From: Aquatica leii
Lineage: Eukaryota > Arthropoda > Insecta > Coleoptera > Lampyridae
Direction: 5' to 3'
Assembly: GCA_035610365.1 (NCBI GenBank)
Contig: CM069435.1
Coordinates: 8,582,001-8,646,000, forward strand
Length of the DNA stretch: 64,000 nt
Shown here: piece by piece, positions 11,688-23,725 of the stretch
Position numbering within the stretch: position 1 is the stretch's first letter
How the letters are laid out: each line of letters begins with the position of its first letter
Translations under genes and position numbers: made by a program
The notes under the pieces: model-generated
Seen by the model: only the letters and a program-made list of their open reading frames with translations
Told to the model about the DNA's origin: nothing
The model's database searches: none

Positions 11688-13462
11688 AAAAATCTACAAT
11701 CAGTCGTATCTATAAACGCAAAGTTGGAAGTAGAAATTACAAAAACTACAGCGATAATGATGTGGATAATGCACTAGCAAAGTTAGTTGACGCAAACTGG
11801 TCCATTAATCATCCAAGAAATTCAAAATTCCTTGCGGAACCCTAATTCAAAAATATAAAGGCATGCATGTGATGTCGCATGGAGGACAACCTGTTTTTAC
11901 CAAGCAAGAGGAAAATGCAATAGTTCGGTCTGTAGTAACTTGCAGTGACTGGGGTTTTCCGCTTGGTGTAGAAGATTTACAAATGGTTACAAAATCATTC
12001 TTAGATAGACAAGGACGCCAAGTTACCTGTTTTAAAAATAATATTCCTGGTCGAGACTGGGTTTATTCGCTTATTAAAAGACATCAGGCTTGTCTAACAC
12101 AGCGCCTAGCAGCTAATATAAAACGTCCACGTGCTAGTGTTTCTCCTAAAGTAATTCGGCTATATGTTGAAAGTTTGCAAATTAGCATTAGCAATGTACC
12201 TCCGGTAAATTTGTTTAATTACGATAAAACAAACCTTGCCGACGATCCTGGGAATAAGAAGCTGCTGTATCGCAGAAGTAAAAAATACCCAGAAAATGTT
12301 TTAAACCATTCTAAATTAGCTATTTCCATCATGTTCTGTAGTCAGTTTCAGGTGTTCTCTTACCTCCCTATGTAATCTACAAATCCGAGCATCTGTGAGA
12401 CCGCTGGACCGAGAATGGTCCCAAAGGACATCCTTGTTGTGAGGACCGTTGTTGCACCTCTGGATCCAGATACAACTGATCGAAAAGCGGTTGGATTTAG
12501 GCTAGCTGTTTTACTGATTGGTTTAGAAGCACGTTTATACCACACGCTAATAATTTGCCAGGGAAAAAAGTTCTAATTGGCGACACACTTTACTGATGAA
12601 GTTTTGGATTTGTGTATCCAAAATAACATTGCCTTTTTGCGCCTCCCTTCAAATTCAACTCACTCGACGCAACCACTTGACGTTAGCTTCTTCAGGCCCC
12701 TAAAGACTGCATGGAGGTCAATATTATTAGAATGGAAAATGCAAAACCCAAAACAATCTTCTTTAAAGAAAGAAATATTTTCACATCTTATGCAGGTTAC
12801 ATTAGAAAAAATGAATTCCGCAGGAAATTACTCGACAGGAGCAATTAACCACAACTTAAAGTCCGGATTTGAAGCAACGGGAATTTACCCATTGAACCCT
12901 GACGAAATTTTAAATAAAATTCCGAACTCTGATGATAATGTGAATCCATTTGGGGCTAATTTTGCTAATAATATCGTTATAAACGTTACAACAGTACCCG
13001 TATTCGAAATTCGTCACAAAGAAAGAAGCTGGAAAAAGTGTTGCTTGTTCAATAAATGATTTAGACGAAAGTGAAGAAATAAATTGTATTTTGGAAGAAC
13101 TGTCCGATAATCATGACGACGCAAACTCCGAGATTGCTGATGAAGTAGATTATTTACCCACTGACCCTAAAAATCTTGTGCCTGGGACATTTATTCTAGT
13201 AAAAGTGTTGTCTGGAAACAGAAATTCTACTAAGTATAGATACGTTGCCAAGGTTGAAGAGCATGTAAACGAGAATGACTACAATGTCTTGGGGTTAAAA
13301 TCATTAGACGCTACAAAAATAACTTTTAAAATTGTTCCTAACGACTTGTTTACGGTAACCTTGGACGATATCATAGCCATTCTAGAACCTCCAGCAGAAA
13401 CTTCTGGAGGGCGCGGAAGAAGATTTGTATTTTCGAAATCGGTTGACGTTTTTGAACGGTAA
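11688..13462 (+). pseudogene. Pogo/jerky-like transposase, frameshifted
   Basis: An N-terminal Psq-type helix-turn-helix (NYKNYSDNDVDNALAKLVDA, about 11735-11800) is followed, after a frameshift at about 11845, by the CENP-B-like DNA-binding part (GGQPVFTKQEENAIVR). The DDE_1 catalytic domain follows: NYDKTNLADDPG (first D), LPGKKVLIGD (second D at 12582-12584), then LPSNSTHSTQPLDVSFFRPL (third D at 12679-12681), so all three acidic residues survive. The segment 12376-12576 keeps KSEHL, NGPKG and SKSGW but with stops. A deletion follows IGD, where NLASH is expected. Another frameshift lies near 13020. The C-terminal part from 13091 is acidic, then basic. Few lesions suggest moderate age. Confidence 0.9.
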
Positions 13463-14016
13463 ATTTTGCATAGTGTTAGGCTTTATACCTTTTTCTTTTT
13501 TTTTTCCCTCCACGCCCATATAACATTGATAAAAAAAAATATTGAGAGTGAAGGAATGTGGGTTAACTTGATAACCGTTACACCCGAAGAATTCGCTGTG
13601 ATGCAAAAACACCGTGCTTATCAAAGTTACCACAATTTGAATATGACTTGTTACGCCCTGAGCAAATTTTCCTAAATCCGGTACTGTTTCATTCATTTAA
13701 GTTATACGTGTGGGAATTTGCTGTTGTTGCTAATCTCACGCTTTATTTCGTTACATTTTAAAGTTGATAATTTGTAATTTATGATTAATTAAGAGCGCAT
13801 TATCTTCGCTTAATACGTGGTTAAATTCTACTTTTCTGCAAGTCCTTATCAAGATCATTGTTTAAACTATCAGTTACTCGAGCGTTCTCACGAGTTTGCT
13901 GACGAATTTATTTTGTTATATTCTGAGGTCATTATGACCTTATGTACTTCGTTTCCTTCTTTAATCAGTTCCTGACAAACTCTTGTTGAGATCACTTCAA
14001 AAATTTACTGTACCTT

Positions 14017-15374
14017 TGTAACACCCCGGTGGCTCACAGTCTCTGCGTTGGATTTAAAACGTTATTAATTTAAACACAATTAACATAAATTTATTCTGCC
14101 AATTAAAATGTAATTGTAACAATAAATCTCTACAGGTGGTGTAGTTTTATTTCCTGTTTCATAACAAATAAAATGTATTTTATTAATGTTATTAACTTCG
14201 GTGGAATGCGGCCTACCACTTTCCGTGAAATCGAACTTGATTGAATGCGGCCCACACAATTTAACCTGCAAAAAAAACCTGTACTTTTTCTAGAAGTGTG
14301 ATAAACGTAAATGGCGTGGTTACAATTCTGTTGAAAACTGTGCTAACATTAATTTAACAGGGATAAAAGCGGAAAATTATTCAGGTATGATAATGAAGGT
14401 TATAGGACAGGTGTAACAAATTAAGTTTTCCAGGGAATATACTGCTACTGTGAACTGAGTTTGATTTTTAATTTACGACGGGTTGACCACGTGTCTATTA
14501 ATGACAACGTTTCAGACAAATACCACGGTGGACTTCAATAACGTTATTACTATTACGGGTTGTTGCGGTTTAGTTATACGGTGAATCGAAAACTTCGGCA
14601 AATTCAGGTGAGTATTTCAAAATTGACATCGATTTGAAAGGATTACTTTTAGATCTCAGCCCGAAACCAAAACGTAGCGATGCTAAACGTATTGAGATAC
14701 TTTAAACCAGCCTGGCTAAAGCAGTATCTCAACGCATCAACTTCAACTACATTAAGGGTTGAACGTAACTGTCGATTTAAGTTACGCAAGACAAATCCTA
14801 CACCAGCCTGGTGCAAGTGATTTGTCCCTTCACTAACGGACTGAGGTTCGCTACTAACAAATACTATTCTGTGAAACCGGAGCTTGTGGTCAACTTGAGG
14901 GAGGGCGTTTGGACGTAACAGGGTTCTAATACAAAACGGCAAAGTGAATGCAAAAATCGTAAGAGTAGCAGGGTTTGAAGCGGGTCGGTATGAGTTTAGA
15001 ATGGTCCGGGTACGATAGCAGGTTTCGGTTAATCGGTGCTCACAATTATACAGGATCAGGATCGGTTCGGAAAAGAGTTAGCCGGGTACAAAAGCATTAA
15101 GTCGTAAAGCAATAAGAATCGGATAAACACAGGTCGGGTTTCGGAAAAGAGGTTCTACCAGAAACGGGTCTCGACAGAGAGAGCGTTTTCAACGTTGACG
15201 GCGGCTTTTATTTGTTGTTCCGTTCCGGTTGAATGGTTATTCGGCAGGGGAGAGTCGCGCGCTTCGAAGCGGTAGAGGTGGTCCGCAGCCGAGCGTCCAA
15301 AGCTCACGCGTAATTGGAACAAATTTATATATAATTTTCAAAACAATTACGGCCACCTCTGCCGTTTCGTTACA
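14017..15374. mobile_element. Solo LTR (1358 bp) with 4-bp duplication CCTT
   Basis: Starts TGTAACACCCCGGTGG and ends TTTCGTTACA. The flanks are CCTT at 14013-14016 and 15375-15378. It sits in the 3' part of the pogo-like element. The last 400 bp are unusually GC-rich for the window (for example GGAGAGTCGCGCGC near 15250), perhaps a promoter region (inference). The terminal bases resemble those of the solo LTR at 8573, but I saw no extended similarity between them. Confidence 0.82.
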
Positions 15375-18300
15375 CCTTGGAAGTACTAACGTTTACTTAA
15401 ACACGGTGATTTTACCGTATATTACGTTGAAACCTTCCTAACTTTTAGTATATCTACGGAATCTGTTTCTTTCCTAAAATTACTAAAAATCGTATATTTA
15501 CGGCTATAAGTTACTTTAAATTTTAAAAGTGTACTTAGTTTTCTTAACGCTGGATTATGTAACGTGTACATTTTTTACGTTTGAATAAGTCTGTTTTTAA
15601 GTAACATTTTTGTATTCACTGTTGATATAAAAATCTTTTACGCAATAAATTTCGCGCACTGACATGCGTATGAGCCTTCCTCTTAAGTACGAAGTCATCC
15701 ATCTGCATCTTACGTTCGCAATGAAGTAGTGAGCGGACATTTTTTTGCGTTCTGCAAAAAGTGGAATTACCACTTATGTAATTTGTGTTTGTGAATTTTT
15801 GCGTAATGGGGCAAATTATTTAAGCGGCCTTCGTTGTAGCACCGCATTTTGTTGTTTAGAATAAAAACCCGTAAATTAGAAGGGGTAAGTCATTTTTGTT
15901 TTGACCCGAAATGGTAATACATCGCAATTTACGTTTTAGTTTTTTTTCTTTGTTCCGGATTTATGGTACCTGGTTTCAAATCTACGAAAAAGAATTAAAT
16001 ATACGATGTACGAAAGTTGCATAATATTACGTCATTTCAATGAATCATATGATGGCCACGCCTAAATACAAAGTGGCGCAATAATTTTATCTACGTTCGA
16101 ATTTGGCTTTTGATTTTACGACTACGTTTTCTGATTTATTCGATGCTTTTTTGGATTTGTGTACGTTTAAATTCGTTTATGATTACGAAAATTTCGTTTG
16201 GATACATACGCCTTTTTACGAATTTGAGGTATGAAATGTGAAACTACGATATGGTTTACGCTGCACGTTTGATGTTAGTCACAACGTCGCTTTACGAAGA
16301 ATTTTCCGTTACGAATTATGATTTTTATGAGTAAAAAAAATCGATAATTATTCTTGTTACGTCTGATAAAATTTGAATTGGATGTTACGAATGATTATCA
16401 TACGCTACGTTTGTTTTACGATATTCTGGTTAATGGATCTGTACGAATATGAGATCAATCAGGATAAATACGGAAAATATGGAAATAGGCATTTCAAGAA
16501 TTTCGTAATGTTGCGTCATCGCCTGAACAGATGAGAACGCGTAAATGACCTCACCAATTCGACTTGCGCATTAAAATTTGAAAGCAGGTAACTTTAAATT
16601 TATATTTGACCTTCGATACTGTCAAAATATGTAAATATGTTTTTTTGTTATTATGTTAGTGTAAATCTTTTGGTTTCAATATTTAACCATTTTAATATAA
16701 AAAATATTGTGGCGTCCAACTTATAAATTTTTGTATTTATCAAATTGAAAATTTTTAATCTTAAGTAACGTAAGAATTCCCACGACTCTAATTATATAAA
16801 TCTGGAAAATATCTCATTGCTCTTATGTATGTAGTTTGTTTTATAATGTGTTTGTAATAAATATTTTTGTGAGCTAGCCATGGTGCATTAATTAATTTAT
16901 TTTGTTACGATTAATGTGTATTCGTAAGTTTTTCGCTATACAAATGACACCGTAAAGAAGTTTTATACGTTACAATTATTATACCCAGGTAAAGTCCTTA
17001 CTTTTTGCTTTATTTAGTTAATCTAACTTCGCTTCTCTCCCTTCCTCATTATAGCGATTTTTCTTCCGACGAAATTGTTCTAATTCATATGAACGACTCC
17101 TCCAACGGATTGTTTCCTCCAGGTATGAGAGTTTCTTCAACTACCAAAATACTCCGTTCATCTGTAAACTCTACTAACGCTACGCTGAGAAGTCAACTTC
17201 GATTGTAGCAACTGACTAAGTGGAAAACCAACCGTTAACCTTCGTTTTATTGTGAATTAATTCATATTTGTGCAAATCTCAAAGATTTGATTTTCTACAT
17301 TGAACTTTTAATCAAAATCTTACTTGCTTAATCAACTTTAGAAATTCAAGAACTTTTCCTTATACTTTAAAATTTTACAATTTTTTTTTGCTATTTAAAA
17401 TTCACTTTTGTTATTTAAACTTTGGCTTAATTTAATTTCTCTTTGTTTCTATAAGAAGTTGTTATCTGATTTACTTTGAAATTTGTTGACTTATAACGTA
17501 ATTGTAACTAACCTATTAACCTACATAAATTTGGTCGCGCATCTTCTGATCTACGAGATAGTAAACTTGAACCTAACTCTAATTCTCGGCTGTTATTTGC
17601 CGACGGCCAATTGTTTGTTTTAAATATTTTATTTAAGGAAACTTCGACTGGAAATACCGTGCACGGAGTTTCATCAGCGAAGTAATAAAAGTAAGATTTT
17701 TTTAATTTTATTTCAAATTTGTAATTACTGTCTTGTCGAATCCCGATCGCTGCCCCAAATTAAAATTTTTTTTTGTTTGTTTTGCGAACCTAACGTAATT
17801 AAATTAGTTTTACTACTTTTGTTTTAACACAAGGTAATTTAGATCCTGTATTTTTGTAATATTTGAAATCCATTATCGATTGTTTTACTCAACTTCACAC
17901 ATATTTTGTTTGCATAATTCAAAATTGAATATTTTATTAATTATTTTGTAATTTGCCATTTATTCTAAATTCATTATATTCACATCAAATTTACTGATTG
18001 CTACTTATTGCTTAAACTTCCCCGTTTTTCGTTCAGCAACCCTTCGCTACTACTAGAACCCTGTTAAACTTTTACAATTTACTTAACAGGACCGTAATTA
18101 AACAAATTGTGTGGCGCCCATTTCTAACAATTTCTAATCACTATTTGACTAATTTTATCTACCACGACATCTTAGATTTAAATATTCTCTTCAAAATTTC
18201 TAACCCACCCCATTTTGCCTACAAGAACCGAGCTACTGCGGCCATCGCTCCATTTAAATTTAATTACCCATAATTCTTACCGTAAGAGACTTTGAGAATA

Positions 18301-18449
18301 AAATTATTATTTTAGAGCAAATACATAATTATTTGAACTTCTTTATAAATCTGGATGTCTTCATTAGAGATAGTGCAAATACATTATATTTTTTTTAATG
18401 CAAAACCCAATGTAGTTTCAACGTAATGCACAATTTCTTTAAAAAAACT
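15375..18449. other. Unidentified 3.1 kb in the pogo element
   Basis: No known protein. From about 15980 to 16450 the tetranucleotide TACG occurs around twenty times, striking against the AT-rich background. TGGCGTCCAAC at 16711 and TGGCGCCCA at 18113 resemble LTR-retrotransposon primer-binding sites. Between 16990 and 17125 there is an intron-like GTAAAG...TTATAG followed by an open stretch (SDFSSDEIVLIHMNDSSNGL). A second open stretch at about 17520-17675 (LRDSKLEPNSNSRLLFADGQ) ends at TAA. These could be part of a gag-like gene of an inserted LTR element, but I could not pair LTRs. Confidence 0.45.
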
Positions 18450-18472
18450 GTCAATGTCACCCCATTTGATGG
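18450..18472 (-). repeat. Right inverted repeat of the pogo-like element
   Basis: Inverse of 11179-11201 with two differences, followed by the TA target duplicate at 18473-18474. Confidence 0.9.
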
Positions 18473-18512
18473 TACTGAAAGGGACAGATTGTTGTAGTAG
18501 CAGATAATATGC

Positions 18513-18670
18513 AAATATAAAAAGTAATCGCTAAAAGTTGCACCTTAGTCTCAAAACTTGTCAATCTAAATAAATAAGTTAACGCGTGTGCCAGTGTAAA
18601 TCAATAGTGTAGATAAATAAAAGTGAAACATATTTGAAGACAGTGTTTATAAACATCCAGTGATAGTCAT
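18513..18670 (+). repeat. Right LTR segment of gypsy A
   Basis: Matches 3612-3790 over ATAAAAAGTAATCGCTAAAAG-like sequence, the AAATAAATAAGTTAACGCG block and GTGTTTATAAA. TATAAAAAG near 18516 could be the LTR TATA box. Outer limits are approximate. Confidence 0.72.
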
Positions 18671-20159
18671 AGATAAATTACGTAAAATGTTTTTCTTGAG
18701 TTTCGTTAGCTGTACATTTTATTAGTGTTAGTTGTATTAAAAATTAGTAACATGTATTAATCACATCTAAAATTAAGTGTAAATAATTTGCTAAAATTAA
18801 ATTAAGTTTTTAAATTCATCACAGTATAAAAATAGTCGATTTTTACAACAGAATGTATGTTTGTGAATTCAATATTTGTTAATTATGCATTTTAAATTAG
18901 TTAAAACGCAAAACGTGCTATTCTTTAACACAATAACATATCTAACCCCAATTTTGTGTTTTCTAAGGAACTAAAAGCCGACACCTCAGGATTGCATTTT
19001 ATTACAAGTTCAATTTGCAAAGTCATAAATATCTTTATTAAAGTAAAACTCATAAAACATTAATCTACAGCATATTGAAGTCAACCGTTCTTTTTTTTAT
19101 GACACGGTTACCACAATGCTTTGATAATAAAATCTAAATTTAACTTTTTTAAATAAGGTCCTATATTTACCAACTTTAACGTTAATAGAAATTTAAAATA
19201 TGTACTGATTCTAATAGTCATATTTTTAACATAAATGTAAGTTATTGATAATTCCTTTAAACTGTTTTAGATACATTAAAAGCTTTATGATTCATCCCTT
19301 TAACGTAATTTTAAACTTGGAATTTTTAGCTGTAATTTAATGTAGAAAAGTTTACAACCAAAATTGCGGTTGTAGTCGTGTCATTTTTAATGCTAACTGC
19401 CTTCATTATAAAACTTTGTTGGCGTTTAACTTTTTTTTTGTATACACTTTCATACAATAAAAAATGAAAGGGTTTGAATTAAGTGCAAAAAAACTTACCG
19501 AAAATTCGTTTTAAAAAATCTACACGATACTGTTAACTAAATTCTGTATAATCAATGCTAATATTAAAAATGTGTGCAATTCATTGTGCAAGATATGCTA
19601 ATAAAAGAATGGCAAGCGTTTCATGCTACTTGCTTCGTTTTGTGTTATGAATCATGTAACAACTGGCTGCTGTCATAAATCTATTGAATTTTCTTTAGAC
19701 ACAAAATTAACAATAGCGATTTTTTAGACTTTTAAAGAAACCACAATGCCGAAAGCTTTATTATGATTTCATTAACGCTAACGTCAGTTTTTGCTTTTTT
19801 AAACCATTTTATTTTAAGATAAAATTTATAAGAACAATAATTACATATTAAATAAACGCGATTTTATTAGATTTATTAAGCTGACATAGTTCTTTTTGCG
19901 CAAAAATAAATTATAATTATAAGAAAATCTATCTCAATTTTATTTTGATCTTTTTTTTATATTTTCTTGTTTTAATTAACAATTCAATATGTTTTTTTTA
20001 TTTTTTTGTTTACAAAAGCAGTCAACAATTTACGTAGATACTTTCTTATTTATGTGTAATTGATAGTATTTTTTATTGGTTTATATTATTACAAAATTGT
20101 TAAGGGGATTCATTGTTATTGGTTATTTAATAAAATTATTCTAATTATCAGTCTACCAA
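18671..20159. other. AT-rich sequence, nothing recognised
   Basis: About 1.5 kb without coding signal, known repeat or terminal motif visible by eye. Confidence 0.5.
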
Positions 20160-20690
20160 TAATAAATTCGTTGATTTTCAAAATGTATTTACATATGTTT
20201 CGAGTTTAAAATTGTGAAGCTCATCTTCAGAAAACTACAAAAAATATTAACAACTCATAAAAAGTTAAGATTACAAAAACTTTAACTTACATTTTTTGAA
20301 AAATGTCAAATATGAGAATTTGTAACTAGATATTTAAAAAATTAAAAAATGTAAGTTTTACAAAATGTCAAATTTAAATTAAAGGAAGATGGTGCAATTT
20401 AAAAACAAATCTAAGAAAATTTAAGTTTAAATTCATAATTGAAATTGGTTTGATCAATCAACAAAAAATTTTTATTTGATACTTTTTTTATAAATCAACT
20501 CGAGCAATTCAAAAACTTGTTTGTTACTTATGTTAGTAAAAGGATGAAATAATTTGTAAGAAGAAAGAGAATGATGATTATTTAAAACATGTTGCGCAAA
20601 TGTAGATTTCACTGAATTTGGATTATTAATATATTTTGAAGTATTTTTTTAAATATCTAAGATGTTCATTAAGTTTAGTTAAAATTAAAA
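20160..20690 (-). mobile_element. Inverted 3' fragment of Penelope-like element 1
   Basis: Read on the minus strand, this stretch repeats the end of the PLE at 22614-22857 with about a dozen differences in some 235 bp. It then continues past the point where that copy is cut, into an untranslated tail containing CTGAAGATGAGCTTCACAAT. It therefore preserves the 3' end that the main copy lost. Head-to-head placement of a 3' fragment next to a sense copy is a known Penelope arrangement. Confidence 0.85.
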
Positions 20691-20780
20691 ATTAAAAAAA
20701 TTAAAATTAATATTAAAACAAAAACCCAACAGTTAGCTTATTATAGTTACATCACCACATACATCAAATCGAAAGTAAAA

Positions 20781-22857
20781 AAATGGTACAGCAAGATAAA
20801 TGATATTCGTTTTAAACTTTGGTATCTACATTCGAATATTTCTTCAACAGTACATCCTGCAATTTGGGAATCACTTGATTATAATGTTAGAAGAAAGGTG
20901 GAACAACTTGGTAACATTTTATATATTAAACTTAGTAATAAGTTGCAAAGTTTAAGTTTTGAATTTCATAAAAATACTTTAAATCTTACTAATATCAATT
21001 TTACACAAAATGAAATAGAACCTTTAAACAAAGGTCTTAAATTTTCAGGTAGTGAACTTTTAAATGAAACTTCTTTTAATAATTTTAAAGCTTCTATTGA
21101 GTTTATTTTACAATCATTACCTAATTTGGATTCTTCAAATCTTGATATTTCTAATATTCCAAACAATTTAAATTCATTTAAACAAAATTACATTAACTTC
21201 AATCAAATAAGTTTAATTAAATCTATTAAACAAAAAATTATTGATAATAAAATAATAATTACTAAAGCAGATAAAGGTAATTGTACAGTTATTCTTAATA
21301 GATTAGAATACATTAATAAAACTTTAAATTTTTTAGATTGTACTGATTTTGAAAAATTAAAAAGATCTCCTTTAACTAAATTTGTTACTAGTACCATTCA
21401 TATTTTGCATTGAAAACACGTTTAATTATTTTAATTTTCATTTGTCTAGTTTGAAAGTATCTAATCCTTCTATCCCTTTACTTTATTGTTTACACAAAAA
21501 TTCATAAACCCAATTTTCCTATTAGACCAGTTGTAAATTTTATTAATTCACCTACCTATAAAATTAGCAAATTTTTAACTAAAGTATTTAATTTTGAAAT
21601 GAATTTTATTTCTACTTACTCAATAAAAAGTACTAAAGAATTAATAGATTCTTTAAATAATTTAATTTTTCCTTCTGATACAATCTTAAATCTTAATATT
21701 GTTTATTTTGATGTTAAAAATCAGTTACTTATAATCTCTAATCTTCTTTCACTTTCTGATTTTCCTGATTTTGTAACAAATGATTTATTAAAAATTACTA
21801 AATTTTGTTTAAATAACGTTTTCTTCCAATTTGATAATCAATTTTTTAAACAAAATCTAGGTCTTCCAATGGGTTCTCCTTTTACACCTATTTTTGATGA
21901 AATTTTCTTAAACAATTTAGAAAGTAAATATATCTCTAAACACCAAATTGTCTTACAAAAAATAATATTTTGTAAGAGATATGTTGATGAAATTTTTTGT
22001 ATTTTTAATGGTTCTAATGATGATGTTCATAACTTTTTAGATTTTTTAAATAATATTCATAATAGAATTAAATTTACTGTTGAATTTTCAAAAAATAATA
22101 AGTTGCCTTTTCTTGATTTATTAATTTCTTTAAATAATAATAACACTTTCGAATTTAAAATTTAAATAACCATTTAATACCGTTTGATTCAAATCACCAT
22201 ATTTCTCATAAACTAGCTTCATTTCATTATTTTTTTAACAGACTTTTTACTATTTCCTTTATCAATTAGAAATAATAAAAATTGAATTAGATATTTTTAA
22301 TTTAGCTTATACTAATAATTTTCCTTTAGATACTATTTATAACGTTTATCACAAACACTTATATAAACATTGTATTAGATCTTACACTAAATTAATACCA
22401 ATTTCAACAAATTCTACTAACTCATTTTTTTCGGTTTCTTTTATACCAGATTTTCTTAATTTTTTTAAGAAATTAAGTAAAGGTAATGATTTCAAGATTT
22501 TTTTTTCTAATGAAATATCTCTTCGAAATCTTTTTTCTTGTGTGGAGTTTACAAATTAATTTGTTCTTGTAAACATTTTTATATTGGTATGACACAAAGA
22601 TCTAGACTTAATGCATATTAAAAAAAATACTTTAAAATATATTAATAATCCAAATTCAGTGAAATCTACATTTGCGCAGCATGTTTTAAATAATCATAAT
22701 TCTCTTTCTTCTTACAAATTATTTCATCATTTTACTAACATAAGTAACAAACAAGTTTTTGAATTGCTCGAGTTGATTTATATTAAAATATCAAATAAAA
22801 ATTCTTTATTGAATGATCAAACCAATTTCAATTATGATTTTAAACTTAAATTTTCTT
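20781..22857 (+). pseudogene. Penelope-like element 1: reverse transcriptase and GIY-YIG
   Basis: Very AT-rich coding sequence, open from about 20781 to 21413, then frameshifted several times. Recognisable in order: an N-terminal domain (QNEIEPLNKGLKFS), ITKADKGNCTVILNR, RPVVNFINSPTYKISKFLTK, VYFDVKNQLL (RT motif A), LGLPMGSPFTPIFDEIFLNN (motif B) and RYVDEIFCIF (motif C, where the usual YVDD is YVDE), then KLPFLDLLIS. The C-terminal GIY-YIG endonuclease appears as VYKLICSC and FYIGMTQRSRLNA (22540-22612), with an 11-nt deletion compared with the inverted copy, then TFAQHVLNNHN and ELLELIYIK. It would nick DNA and prime reverse transcription. The sequence changes to another PLE family at 22858. 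Confidence 0.9.
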
Positions 22858-23513
22858 GTAATATGCGAGATATCCATAGAGTTATTAATCGTCGTTTACA
22901 TCCACGTACTCGATTACCTAAGGACACTTCTACTCCCGAATCCAACCAGAAATTGGCCTTTTTACCCTACATTCACAAGGTTACAGATCAAATAGGGAAA
23001 CTCCTTCGTAAGAATGGTATTAAACCCATATTCAACTCGACAGGTAAAATCTCTCAGATTCTTCCTTCTCCCAAAGACAAATTTTCTACACTTTCATCTC
23101 AAGGTGTATACCAAATTCCCTGTTCTTGTGGTTTAGTCTACATTGGTGAAACCGGTCGTTCCGTCATTACTCGCATTTCAGAACATGATCGTTGTATAAG
23201 GAAAAGGTATACTTCCAAGTCTGCGGTCGCTGAACATCATTTTACTACAGGTCACAAGATAGATTTTGATAATGTTTCGTTGATTGCCAAATCTCCATTC
23301 TTTTTCAACAGGAAATTCCGGGAAAGCATAGAAATCATCAAACATCCCAATAACTTCAATCGCGATCATGGTTTCGAACTATCCCCTCTTTGGTTTCCGG
23401 TTATTAGTCATTTATCAAAAACACGCCCCCTAGCAACCGAAACCCAATCAGGATCGAGCTTAATCATCCGTGACGATCTTTTTCCTTTAAATACGGAGAC
23501 TATTTCTTCTTAA
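22858..23513 (+). pseudogene. PLE 2 C-terminal region with GIY-YIG nuclease
   Basis: Open to the stop at 23511-23513 and, remarkably, in frame with the PLE 1 sequence upstream, so an open frame of 300 codons (22611-23513) spans both. Features: LAFLPYIHKVTDQIGKLLRK, KISQILPSPKDK, GVYQIPCSCG, VYIGETGRSVITRISEH, SAVAEHHFTTGHKIDF and RESIEIIKHPNNFNR. The GIY-YIG signature (GVY...YIG), the arginine after the second strand and the helix glutamate (RESIE) are all present, so the nuclease domain itself looks intact. The reverse transcriptase part is absent, so it is a truncated retroelement end, not a free gene (inference). Confidence 0.88.
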
Positions 23514-23527
23514 GTCACTTCTACGGA

Positions 23528-23725
23528 GTTTAGAATCTGGCTTGGTTCACAAGTTGATTACCTAACTCAGTAGTGTTTCTTTGTTAGATTTTCGTTTGCT
23601 TTTTCAGGTTATCGTTTTCTTTCTTACCTTTTCATAGTTTAGGTTATGGCTTGTTTTACAAGTGGATAACCTAACTTTTGAGAAGTTCTTAGTTAGATTT
23701 CGATTGCTTGTTTGAGTTTTGCGAT
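23528..23725 (+). repeat. Imperfect tandem duplication in the PLE 2 tail
   Basis: Two units of about 85-110 bp share GGCTTGTT or GGCTTGGTTCACAAG, then ACCTAACT and TTAGATTT-CG-TTGCTT. They lie just before the conserved PLE end. Confidence 0.65.

Larger units (their letters stand above)
11179..18472 (+). mobile_element. Pogo/jerky-like DDE_1 DNA transposon (7.3 kb, interrupted)
   Basis: Bounded by 23-bp inverted repeats with TA at each side (11177-11178 and 18473-18474). The gypsy A sequence continues on both sides, so the insertion hit the region between integrase and the right LTR. It holds a transposase gene at its left, then a solo LTR (14017-15374), then 3.1 kb of sequence I could not identify. 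Elements of this type are usually 2-4 kb, so the excess length is explained at least in part by later insertions. Confidence 0.88.
3612..18670 (+). mobile_element. Ty3/gypsy retrotransposon A, heavily nested
   Basis: Pieces of one gypsy-type element in the right order: LTR, gag, protease, reverse transcriptase, RNase H, integrase and second LTR. They match, block by block, the second family member at 54.06-58.4 kb. Three things interrupt it: an unidentified segment (about 6196-7490), a solo LTR (8573-9693) and a pogo element (11179-18472). Removing the last two restores continuous gypsy peptides or noncoding sequence across 4-bp and TA target sites. It is the oldest layer in this part of the window. 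It has many stops and altered catalytic residues and is dead. Confidence 0.85.

Noticed and set aside
13648..13680. TGTTACGCCC as another LTR start
   Set aside because: No TWACA end with a matching 4-bp duplication was found downstream.
18113..18121. TGGCGCCCA as a true primer-binding site
   Set aside because: No LTR end with a partner could be identified next to it; kept only as a remark.
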